Shown: positions 23,121-33,900 of the stretch, piece by piece
How positions within the stretch are numbered: the first letter of the stretch is position 1
Layout of the letters: each line of letters begins with the position of its first letter
From: Uranotaenia lowii
Taxonomy: Eukaryota; Arthropoda; Insecta; Diptera; Culicidae
Reading direction: 5' to 3'
Length of the DNA: 64,000 nucleotides
NCBI RefSeq assembly: GCF_029784155.1
Contig: NC_073692.1
Span: 422,716,305 to 422,780,304, forward strand
Notes under the pieces: generated by a model
The model's input: the letters and a program-made list of their open reading frames with translations, nothing else
What the model was told of the DNA's origin: nothing
The model's database searches: none
Position numbers and translations under genes: made by a program

Positions 23121-23890
23121 TAGAAGGCCGAGTAAGATGATAGCTTGAAATAAGATTGAAATTTAAAGCGAGTCGAGAGGACTACTTTCAATTTGAAAAA
23201 AAATCGTGTTGACTTTTTGAAATTAATTTGAAAATCTAGCGAGTTCGAAGAACAGCTCGAGAAATGATGCAACTATGAACGTGTCGAGGGGACAACTTGA
23301 AAGGAGGAAGAAAGGGTATAAAGAGGACAGTTTGAAGATTGCTTATAATAAGAATGAACCATAAAGCGAGTCCAGGTGATAGCTCGTATAAATTGATGAA
23401 TTGATTTCATGTGAACTTACAGGATAGTTTTGAATTGACAAAACACAATTAAAAAGAACAGTTTTCCCATTCAAGGAATAAATTTGAACTAAACAGTTTG
23501 ATATAAGAACTATGGAACATTTCGAGAGAGCAGCTCGACAGGATTTCAACTGAGTAATAACTGCTCCTGGAAACGAAAAGTATGTTGAGAGGACGGTTTC
23601 GGTATCTCATTAAATTAATAATCAAGTTGACTGAGGAGACAGCTTGAGATGAAAGAAAACAATGAGAAAGTCTAGAAAACAGCTTGAACAAATAGTTTGA
23701 ATTTTCAAGTGCGTTTGGTTCAAAATTGAAAAAAAATGAAAAAAATGTATGTCGAGTTTTGAGGGTGAATAGCAAACCTTGATAGCATCTTGAGGGAACA
23801 GTTATAGTTTCTTAACGCGCCGAGAGGTCATTTCGTAATTTTACCGATTTGAACCAAGCGGGTTGTAAGAAAAGTTTGAGAAAAAAATAC
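23121..23890 (+). repeat. Decayed continuation of the stem-loop array
   Basis: Core-like words continue in increasingly altered form, for example GAGTTCGAAGAACAGC (near 23239), GTCGAGGGGACAAC (near 23283), TTGAGAGGACGG (near 23585) and GAGGAGACAGCTTGAG (near 23632). The last recognisable one is near 23870. Spacing becomes irregular. This suggests that the ordered 74-bp part arose by recent expansion within an older, diverged array. Confidence 0.6.
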
Positions 23891-24974
23891 AAGATGAGTA
23901 CTTACAATATACAAAAGTACAATATAAAATAAACCATCTTCTGTGCGTGAGCTTTGAGCTTATCCTCATGAATTTGGATCGAAATACACAATTAGTTCAT
24001 TAGATATCACAATTAGAAATTCATCTCACGGGTTTTCCCCGGCAGTTTTAATCGAAAGTTTTTGTATATCGCGATTTAATAATATTTTGATGCAGTTGAT
24101 AACTGAAGCTTTAACGCTGGTAGTTTACAATCTTGCCAACTTGAAATGGTAAAAAAAAATTCATATCAATTCAACAAACACTTCGGCAGTCGACAGCCCT
24201 TGCTGTTGTTCGGTACCGATACTTGGAAGATGTTTGTTAGACGTCTGGTCAACATGATATATCGTCAATGAATGTCGCGGGGCGCTGATTTAAACAAAAA
24301 TCCCGGTTTTAGGGTTCAGCTACAATAGCTAAAATTCACGTTAAACTTAGATCTAACATCTCCATACTAAATGCCCGCAATGAAATTTTAAAGTTTCGTG
24401 ATATGCAGTTAAAACAAGAAAATGAATAAAAGAAATATGGAATATAGGTTTTCTCGATTAAACTCAGATTTCAAATGAGTAATCGTTGAATTGTAATACC
24501 ATTTTACAAATTTTATGTTAACCGTGTATCAAATCTGTGGAACGCAAACAAAAAAATTATGCAATATAGAAACAAACGTATGACAAAGTTTAAAACCACT
24601 ACAACCCAACTTGCTTGCATAGTGCTATAAAATATCTATTTGAGTTTTTCATAGTTCGCAATTTTTTGAATAATTGTCGCTTAGCTAGGCGATGATCAAA
24701 TAGAGATCTAATTTCATCGAAGTGTTTAGGATAATATCGTTCAACGGAAATTGAAAGAGAGGTGGAAATGAGATATGAAAGCATCGGCCATGAATTGTAG
24801 CGCAAGTTGTTTGTACCCACTTCACATCAGTCCATCGATAGGATGCATGGCAAATGCCAAATAGACGAGTTTCCTAAAACAAAAACAAACTTATTGTCGA
24901 TTTGCATTTTTTTTTTTTTTTGTTAACTTAATAAAAAGAAACGATTTCAAAACAGTTTCTTTTCCATTTTGTTT
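23891..24974 (+). other. Interior of LTR element, no coding signal
   Basis: About 1.1 kb between the array and the purine tract. Frames are short; the longest, 73 codons on the minus strand, is unconvincing. No reverse transcriptase, protease or integrase motif was seen in any frame. Confidence 0.5.
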
Positions 24975-24989
24975 GGGATAGGAGGGGGA
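24975..24989 (+). promoter_or_regulatory. Polypurine tract of the non-coding LTR element
   Basis: GGGATAGGAGGGGGA ends directly at the right LTR, the position expected for the plus-strand DNA primer. Confidence 0.75.
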
Positions 24990-25168
24990 TGTGTGAATGG
25001 ATTAACCCGATACCGCGTCATTCGTCACAACCGTGCAGCGAGTCAGCCAGTCAGTCAGTCGGCCAGCAAGCGTGCTAGCCGGGTAGCGCATAGTTTCCTC
25101 GGTAGTTCGAGATCGGGTTGCTAGCCGGTGTAGCTTCCGGGTTGCAGACCTCCGGACAGGTCTGCACA
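24990..25168 (+). repeat. 3' LTR of the non-coding LTR element (179 bp)
   Basis: Identical to the left LTR and followed by the target duplication CTACT at 25169-25173. Confidence 0.9.
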
Positions 25169-25173
25169 CTACT

Positions 25174-25830
25174 CTGATTATTTTTCGGAAGAAAAAGATA
25201 GCTTACATTGCCAATCGCCGTAGTAAATTATAAACCGGAGGATAGGTAAAGGCCTCGACGAAAACATATCTTAAAATGGGTGGTTGTCTCTACGTTTATA
25301 TTTCTACGCAAGAATGTCACATTACAGAAAATTCTATGAAAAAGCCAATTTTACAAAAACATTACCGTAAGTTGAGTTTAAACTGTTGAATATAATGTTA
25401 TTCCACGAAAAGAACACTTTTCGGATCGATATTCAACTATACATTTTTATAAGCAAGGAAGAACGCATTTCTCAAACTACAGTTCAATTTGATTTTTTGG
25501 GAAAAATAGAAACTATACGAGCGTTTAAAATGATAGAAAACTTTCAGCCGTGTGACAGATTTTCGTAGAACTAGCATTGGTATGTATTCTGATTCTGCGC
25601 AAAAGTGTCATACAAAGGATTTTTGGCTCTTATTTTCCGTTTGTTATTTTTTTTTGGCAGGAAACATTCTAAAATGATAAACTTGAATTGTGTACTACGA
25701 AAAAGCTGTCGGTGAATTTTTGAATTGAGAGATAAATTGAAAATATAGCTGAAATTTCTATCGCGTTTTTCTCACTTGCTCAGTTTTTTCACATGGGACA
25801 ATCTTGCTTGGAAGAGCTGTACAGTTGCGT
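25174..25830. other. Unassigned AT-rich DNA
   Basis: No gene or repeat with clear boundaries seen. Confidence 0.4.
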
Positions 25831-26863
25831 TTAAAAAAAAGAAGGAAATCGCGCAGAGCAGCGCACAAACTTCCAACTTTGACAGAATGCCATTTCCCTC
25901 ACATTTGATATTTTTCCATTCAACTTTCACACCAGCTAAATATATTTTTATACTCTCCATTCAATGAGTTTCTAACATTTTTCGGTAACTAGGAAGAGAG
26001 GTAAAGTTATTTTAGTAAAAGTAGGGAAAGTTGGAATTTCCTCAAAAAATTTGTTGTTTCTTTAAAAAAAACTTACGTTTACATCTCAAAATTATGTGAG
26101 ACTATGTGAAAAAGTACATTTTACAATGTAGCCAAATTTTTACAAAATCGATAAATACGATCAAAAGTGGAAGCAGTATGAATATGAGGTTGGTTTCGAA
26201 GTAACAGGTGACTTCATTTCATTTCAGTTCATCTATAGGGCTTGTGATATAGCTCAGTTGGCAAGTCAGTTGCTTGCTGAGCCGATGTCCGTGAGCCAAC
26301 TACATCGTTGATATAAGTCGCAAATGACACAAAGATGTTGAAACGACTTTAATCGAAATTTTAATAAAAAGTTCATCCATAAATACAATCTATATATATG
26401 AAAAACTACACAAGTCAAATTATCAATTTCATCTTAGATCATTGTAAAATTAAAATTTGCATGAAATAAAAGCATTTTGAGGATGAAAAAATTCCAACTG
26501 CAAGAAGAGACGCAAAAACACTGATTCCATACATACAACCATCAGGAAATCGCCTGTTACCCCGAAAACAACGTCACATTCAATCAGCCTAAATTTTTAC
26601 CGCTTCAATAGATTTTGATAAAATTTTGCCACAGCCTAAAATGTACTTTTTACAAATAATCTCACAAAATTTTGAAATGAAAACAAACAAATTTTACAAA
26701 GTTACAGCTAAATTTGTGAGGCAATCTCAATTTTCCCTGCTTTAACTGTTACAGTTAAATTTCTTTTCCTATTACTTGCCTATTAAAAGTGAGAAAAAAG
26801 GCATTCTCTCGAAGTTGGAAGTTTGTGCGCTGCTCTTGGCGATTTCATTCTTTTTTTTTTTTT
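25831..26863. repeat. Large inverted repeat (two diverged arms) around a SINE
   Basis: The left arm, about 25831-26215, recurs in reverse complement as 26545-26863. Matching landmarks in order are GAGCAGCGCACAAACTTCCA (identical in both arms), GAATGCC, AAAGTACATTTTA and GTAACAGG. Arms are diverged and have small gaps. The roughly 330-base spacer holds a SINE copy. This is either a fold-back type transposon or two copies of one repeat in opposite orientation. The 62- and 63-codon frames in the left arm are not supported as genes. Confidence 0.65.
26240..26352 (+). repeat. tRNA-derived SINE, family A, with internal deletion
   Basis: The head TAGCTCAGTTGG (26250-26261) is an excellent A box. 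The sequence then follows the copy at 2526-2725 up to 'CCGTGAG', jumps about 62 bases and resumes at 'CCAACTxCATCGTTGATATAAGTCGC'. The missing part includes the whole B box, so this copy should not be transcribed by RNA polymerase III. Confidence 0.65.
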
Positions 26864-26880
26864 AACTCAACTTTATATCA

Positions 26881-27252
26881 AAGTTGCCGAAATCACAGAA
26901 AAATTTGTATAATCACAGAATTTTGAGCAAAATATCGTCACAGAATCTATGATCACAGAATATTCAAAATTTTCACAGAATTCACAGATTTCCAAAATTA
27001 AAAATATGTTTTATCGCATTCGACTTTTTATTTCTGACTTTTAATTTTGAAAATATGAAAACAAAGTTATGTACATCGATTTTTTTTTAAATAGAAATGT
27101 AAGTAATTTCCAATTTGTTGATGTTCGACATGATTTTCCAATGAACTTCATAGAAATAGCTTCACAGAAAACCATCACAGAATTTTAGGTTCAAATCACA
27201 GAAATTGAGAATTTTTTTTTTGTCAAAAACACAGAATTTTTTTTGGCAACCT
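26881..27252. repeat. CACAGAA-rich repeat with GTTGCC ends
   Basis: Roughly ten CACAGA words, several preceded by AT (ATCACAGAA), fall between 26893 and 27236 in otherwise AT-rich DNA. The ends, AAAGTTGCCGAAATCACAG on the left and the complement AAGGTTGCCAAAAAAAATTC on the right, look like imperfect terminal inverted repeats. No coding capacity, and no second copy was noticed in this window. Confidence 0.45.
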
Positions 27253-28996
27253 TGCTGTATATAGTTTGACAAGCAGCACGTTCTCGAATGTTGAGAAAGT
27301 TTAAACAACAACAAAAGGTTAAAAAAATATCAAGTACTCAAAACTGTCATAAAAATATTAAAAATCGTAAACCCCGAAAACAAATCTAAACAAAGGACTA
27401 GAGATGACAAAAAATATCGAAAAAAGATGTCAAAGAAAAAACTGTTTACATAGTTGAAATAACAAACATTTTAAACATTAAAAAAAAGTTTTCGTAGTTT
27501 TGGCACGCGTCAATTTTGGCATCACAGAGTCTTCGAGAATGTTGCCAAAAACGAAAGAGGTTGTAATTTTGGAAACCAACCTTGTTCATTTTGAATGCTG
27601 TATAAACATCTTTTATTTGTGGAGCAACATTTTTGCTCATTCAACCTTGATTTGACGTTCGAAGTTCTGATATTTTAACCCTCAAAATCACGTTAGAAAA
27701 AATGGGAAAATGTTTTTTTTTAATGCCAGATATCACCAAAACGTCGAGCTCTGGAGTTTTTCTTCTCTTAAAAACAATTGAACATTTATGAGAAACGACA
27801 GGGCTAATCTGTATTTCAAATTTACCCAGAGTTCAAGGTCATTGTAAAGGTGACTTTCCAATTATAAATAATTCAAGATAATGCCAAAAATAATAAGAAT
27901 AAAAAAATATGAAAAAAGCAGTAAAATGACGAAATGGAAAAATCAAAAAAAAAATATAAAAGTACGGAATAATCTGCTGTATGGTAATATTTTTTTCAAG
28001 TGATAAAACTGTTAAAAATCGAACAAATTCAGAAATAACAAAAAACACCAAAACGATATAACCCAGCTTTTTTTTTAAATTTTGATTTTTATTTTCGTTT
28101 TTAACAATAGATGAAAAATGTGTGACAGTGGGCAGAGATGGGCCTCTGTAATAAAAAATGAAGTTCTAGAACCTAGCAAACTTTATTGAATAGTTTATTG
28201 TTTTGAAGCTAGTTGAGAGTCATTTTTAAAGTTAATTCTAAAATCTTCAACCAGAAGTTGATCACTATATAAGATTCGATTTTTTTAATATCATTTTTCT
28301 ATGGTTTTTAACGTCCTTAAGTGACATGTAAGAGAATAGCGTATAATAAAAGAAAATAATTGCCTGTCAGACAATCGGAGGAGCTTCAAAATGAAAAAAA
28401 AAATCCAATGGACGAGAAAATAAAACACAATTTTCCCTGATTTAATATCTTTTTTTTTTAATTTATGGTGTGTTTTAGGAATCATGAACTCGAAGTTAGT
28501 GTTTTGATGATTTTTTTTTGTGTTTGGTGAAAAAACTTGTTTGGAAAATGTTGATTGGATTATATTTCATTTATAACTTACAATTATGAAAATGGAATGA
28601 TGGACAAAAGGACATAAGGCACAATAAAAACAAAATTGATGAATGATGAAATAATTTTCTTCAAATTGGGCGAGATAAGAGCCCTTCTTTGCCAACACTG
28701 CGTGAATCATAGACTCCTGTAACATATATGGTAATTTGATACCTTAAAATGATTACGCAATTACGCGTTGAAATTCTTTACAGTACAGTTGATAATTTTT
28801 CAACATTTTCCAGACAAAGAAAACTAATTTTTCATAAAACCTTTCTAAAAAAATCTACCTGTGAAACTGTTTTTCTTAATTTTTTTTTCATTATCAATGA
28901 ATGGAAATTTATGGATTTATGATTTATGGAAACCCAAAATATATTATGAAGTGTTATTTTAGACAACAGAAAACAATTTATGCTAAATATGAGAGA
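27253..28996. other. Unassigned AT-rich DNA
   Basis: Many homopolymer runs and no supported gene. Confidence 0.4.
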
Positions 28997-30336
28997 GTAG
29001 GGTATCATGGGCCACTTTTATCTTTGCTCCATAACTTCTTTACTATAAAAGATAGAATGATAAAAATAAATGTTATGGTTTTCTACATTCCTGAAATTTC
29101 ATTTGACAAATTTATTTTTATTTTTGATAAGTTTTTTCTCCGAGGTCTGACTGTTTTGGAAAAAAGAATTTTTTTAAGATTTTCAAAATGGTTTGAATTT
29201 ATTTAACATTTTAAGCTATTTCAGATGATGAAATAAGAAAGAGAGTTTTATATGATTTAATTGTTCCAAAAACCTGGTTGGCGAACGTTTTGGCAAAATT
29301 TCTTATAAGTATAAGATATGTATTTGTCTATATCGCATTGAATAAAATTGATACAATATTTTTCATAACTCTTCATTTGGCGTAAGTAAACATTAGGGGA
29401 GAATGAGGATACTTGAACCCTTCGCTATACCTCGAAACAGGAATGTCTTACATAAATCAAATGTTCTAGAGAAACGCGCCAAGTAGAATGAATCAACAAC
29501 GCTGTTCTTATGATAAATTTATTTCTCAATTATTACTCGACTTATTGAACTTTGTTTGAAAAATTTAACAAAATGTGTTTTGAAGATCATTCACTGAAGA
29601 TCAGTCACTTTAAAATGTTTCCTACACGACAAAATTATTTTCAAAATATTTATTTCAATATGTTAATCGTTAGAGTATAAAATGAACGTAAAAATGCCAT
29701 GTTTTCAAAGCAATTATACACCCTAAATTTTTAATGATTTTTTTTTCTAAAATGTATTTTATGGGTTTAATTGATACCCTACAGTTCAAAATGATGTATT
29801 TTTCATCTGAATGGATAGTGATAATTGATTACTGCCAAATAACTACTATTTGTCCAACAACTTATTTTCATCCTGTTATTATCTGTAAAATAGGACTCAA
29901 AATACTGTTTTTATCTAATAACTAGTAAATTGCGCCTTAAAGTATACCATGACTGAAGGGTAGTAGAAAACTTTTAGAATTCACTTTGTCTGACACTTAC
30001 AAACTGTGAAATAAAAACAAATTTGGAAAAATACTGCCAACGGACCTTTTATTTTTGGATTTTGATAGGTTTTTGCCTATGGCCTGGACCTTGGGCACCC
30101 TTAGTTAAGGATCAAGTCTCATAGAGTAAAGGATCAAGTATCCTTTAACTTAAAAAATATCACTTTTTTGCGTCTCACGAAAATGTTTCTCGTTAATCTA
30201 CTGGTTCATGTATCATTATAATTTTTGGAGAACATAAACTTCATATTACGCGCCGTTAGAAAATGCAAAAGGTGGCAAGTTGCTAAATTTTTCCAAAAAG
30301 ATGTGATGAAAATACGAAAAAGGGATCAAGTATCCC

Positions 30337-30891
30337 TGTTGAGAATACCCCTGGGTTCAATGGTGCAAGTGTCGTGAGTTCCAGGAGCTCCCAGAAGTGA
30401 CGGTTAGATTAATGTTTACAAACACGAGTTGATATCATGTGCGAAGAGTTGAGACTATACACGAGTTTGGTAGCTTTCCTACAGTTTCGCAAGTGCGAAT
30501 ATTTATTATTTAAATAAGAAATTATAAGCGATTGAATTAAACAGTGAAATAGCTTCGGATCATATTTGGATTCGGTTACGTTCACTGTGCATAGAAAGCA
30601 TAGCTAAATATATCGGTGTTCCGACGATCGTTAGCCAGCAGAGTAGATCCACAAAATTCGCATAAGTCGTTTGCCAGCTGCTAGTTTTACGAAACATAAG
30701 TTTCCATTGTAGTTGGTGCTAACGGGCATATGCAAGTTTGGTTCGGAATACGTGAGTAGGAATACTAAAATGTACACAAATAGTAAAATTAAGAAGATTA
30801 GACAGAAATACATTGTCCTCTTTATTACAGCTTTGAAGCGTGCAAAAGTACAGCTATCTGGATTGATTTCTGTTTCGAATCCGAACCAACA
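30337..30891 (+). repeat. 5' LTR of the BEL/Pao element
   Basis: 555 bp, bounded by the match with 37386-37940 and by the target duplication. It holds an intron-like segment: a donor-type ACGTGAGT near 30749-30756 and a pyrimidine-rich acceptor TTTATTACAG ending at 30830. Splicing is only a possibility. Confidence 0.9.
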
Positions 30892-30909
30892 ATCTTCAAA
30901 GATTTTAAG

Positions 30910-33900
30910 ATGTCTACTGCTGCAGCGGCGAGTGTAACGCAATCAAATTGTATATTTTGCGATCAGCCGGACACCGATCAAATGGTTGGATGCGATCTCT
31001 GCGAAAATTGGGCACATTACGGATGCGCTGATGTGTCGGAGTCTATAGAAAACCCCGATCGAACATGGAAATGCACCAATTGTAAACCGAAAGAAGCTAG
31101 TACCAAGGCACGTTCAGGAGCTTCTGAAGCGCGCTCACGTAGATCACAGCGCATTGATCACGAGTTAAAAATGTTGAAAGAGCAACATAAGCTGCGGATG
31201 AAAGCATTAGCTGAGGAGGAATTGGCGCAGAAGAAAAAAGCGGAAGAAGAGGAAGCTGCTAGAAAGAAGCAATCAGAAATTGAGGACGAAATGAGAAAGA
31301 AGAGGTTTGATATGGAAGAAGAATTCATTCGGTTGAAATATGATGCACTGATGGAAGGGGATGGTGCTCTTAGTTCGAAGCTTAGCAGCAACAGGAGTAG
31401 TAGGGCAAAAGTATCTGAATGGCTAACAAATGGAACCACTGGAGGTAACCAACAGAAGGGGCCTACCGAGTTGGAGTTTCCACCACAGCCAGTTTTTAGC
31501 GGAGCCCAACCTGTTGCTATGCCTGCTATACCTTTTGGAGAACATGATTATTCGAATGTTGTTTCAAACGTTGGGTATTCTAACAGCATTGCGATTCCTA
31601 CATCGTCATCTACACCACATTGTAGTTTGTTTTTCCCTACTTCGGTTCCAGTATGTTCTCAATATATTCCGCGTACGACCGTAAACAATGCAGCTATGAA
31701 CGCTGCTCCGACATTTGATACGGTAGCCCAGCCCCTCGGAGTTGATCTTCCTCCAGCAATCCGTTGGTCCTCGAATGAAATTTCGCCTAAAAGTATGCTT
31801 CGGATGATCAACAACGAAAGGCAAAACCTTCTCCATAATAATCAACCAGCTCCCACGACAATTATTCGCAACACACCTAGACCACTTCCACCGCGTTTGG
31901 CTGCTCTGAGAGTAGAGTCGAACATCATGACATCGGCTTGTGGAGGCTCAATTCCCTCTACCACTACGATGAACACGCACGAAGGTCTCGGAGCAATCCC
32001 GAAAGCTTTTGGATGTACAGGATCCACCGTCAAGAATATACCAACCGTAGACGCTAACCGAATGATAGCGTTCCAAACTCCCTGTGCAACTTCTGCAAAT
32101 TATGCATCAGCATGTATAGCACAACACAATCCTGACTTTCAACAGCAACATGAAATGACTAGGCAACCGGACATTAACCAGTCTGATAATCTCTTGAATG
32201 AAATGGTTCCTAATTTGAGAAACGTTCAGACAGTAGATCGGTCCCTAGAAACACGCCCAATTGGTGCTCCGGACATTTCCTCGGTGGTGATGCCACTAAG
32301 TCGACTTTCTTTAGCTCATCAAAGCCAAAACCCGCCAACGATGAACAATTTTATAAGTGGGGCAACCAGAGACGGTAATATTATTCACGGTGATGCTACT
32401 CGTTCGCCAACGACTCAACCTATGCCGTTCAGTACAAATGTTAATTTGCAACAATCGTTAGATCGCTATATCGCACCTTCCGCAGCTCAATTAGCTGCCC
32501 GTCAAGTCATAAACCGCGACTTACCATATTTCGCAGGAGACCCGGAAGACTGGCCCCTCTTCTATAGTACGTTCCAGAATAGTACCAAGTTCTGTGGTTT
32601 CAACGACGCGGAAAATTTGTCCAGATTACAACGTTCCTTAAGAGGGCAAGCTTTGGAAGCGGTCAAAAGTCGGCTCATGATACCCGAATCCGTTCCCCAA
32701 GTTCTCGATATACTGAAGAGGCATTTTAGACGCCCTGAAATTCTTCTACACTCTCTGTTGAATAAACTCCGGAAGACTGCTCCACCAAAAGAAGACAATT
32801 TACAGTCGATTGTCAAATTCGGACTGGAGGTTCGAAGTTGTGTAGATCACATGATAATGGCCAATCTTTTGGACTACCTTCACGACCCGATATTATTGCT
32901 GGAGCTTGTGAGTAAACTACCGTCGCAAATGCAAATGCAGTGGTCTGAGTACAAACGACAATATTCTACAATTAATTTGGAAGTGTTCAGTCATTTTACA
33001 ACAGAACGAGGAAATATTGCAGCTGATATCGTCGCGCCATTTTGGGGAAAGAGTGAACATCCGAAAAAGACTTCAAAACAAAGTTTGTTCACCCATATGG
33101 AAACAGAAAATGACCGAAATACCAGTCAGTCTCAGAGGGATGTTTCGAAGATATTCTGTTCTTATTGTCGATGTGCTAGTCACAAAATAGCTAACTGTGA
33201 GCAATTCCTGGAGTTAGATATCGACGGAAGATTGAAAGCAGTCAGAGAAAAAAACCTGTGTCGCACATGCCTTATTCCTCACAAGAAGTGGCCATGTCGA
33301 TCGTCTAAAGAATGCGGCGTAAATGATTGCCGCCTCCGTCATAATCCATTATTACATTCAACGACATCCATTCCGATAAATGCTAGTATTGCTCATCATA
33401 ATTCTAATTCCTCGTCTTCCTTATTTCGCTATCTTCCTATAATATTAAAAGCGAACGGTAAAACAGTTGAAATTATTGCATTTCTCGATGATGGGTCATC
33501 ATCAACGTTGCTTGAAGCTGCTGTAGCCACTGAACTTGGAGTAGAAGGTCAAACCGAACCATTATGGCTCAGTTGGACAGCAAACGTATCACGCGAGGAA
33601 AAACTGTCTCAAAGAATCTCAATAACAGCTCACGGTGTAGGAAAAACGGAATCATTTAGACTGAACAACGTACGTACAGTTGCAAATCTCATTCTTCCTA
33701 AGCAAACGCTCGATTATGTTACAATGACACAAGATTATCCCCATCTAAGAGGATTACCCGTTCGAGGATATTCTGATGTCACACCTCAGATGATCATTGG
33801 AATTGAACACACAATGCTGTTGACTTCACTCAAGGTTCGTGAAGGTCGTCCTAATGATCCCGTTGCTGTTAAAACCCGTTTAGGCTGGTGTGTGTATGGG

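Larger units (their letters stand above)
22097..25168 (+). mobile_element. Non-autonomous LTR retrotransposon (no gag or pol), 3072 bp
   Basis: Two identical 179-bp direct repeats that begin TGTGTG and end TGCACA bound the element. A perfect 5-bp target duplication, CTACT, lies outside them (22092-22096 and 25169-25173). A primer-binding site starts two bases after the left LTR and a purine tract abuts the right LTR, so all cis signals for reverse transcription are present. The 2.7-kb interior has no long open frame. Instead it holds a tandem stem-loop array (about 22600-23120), then progressively diverged units and unassigned DNA. It must rely on proteins of another element, probably a Ty3-type relative sharing the same primer. 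The size lies between typical TRIM and LARD elements. LTR identity implies a recent insertion. Confidence 0.85.

Noticed and set aside
30337..30895. LTR ending at the shared ATC (30894) instead of 30891
   Set aside because: The shared ATC is explained by the target duplication ATCCC on the right and a chance match on the left. Ending at ACA gives a perfect 5-bp duplication.
30631..30942. 103-codon minus frame in the BEL LTR and its twin at 37680-37862
   Set aside because: Low-complexity hydrophobic antisense frame in a repeat; no start context or known family.
31158..31439. Minus-strand frames inside the BEL polyprotein (also 34800-35108, 35255-35536, 36456-36773)
   Set aside because: Antisense shadows of a well-supported coding region; no motifs.
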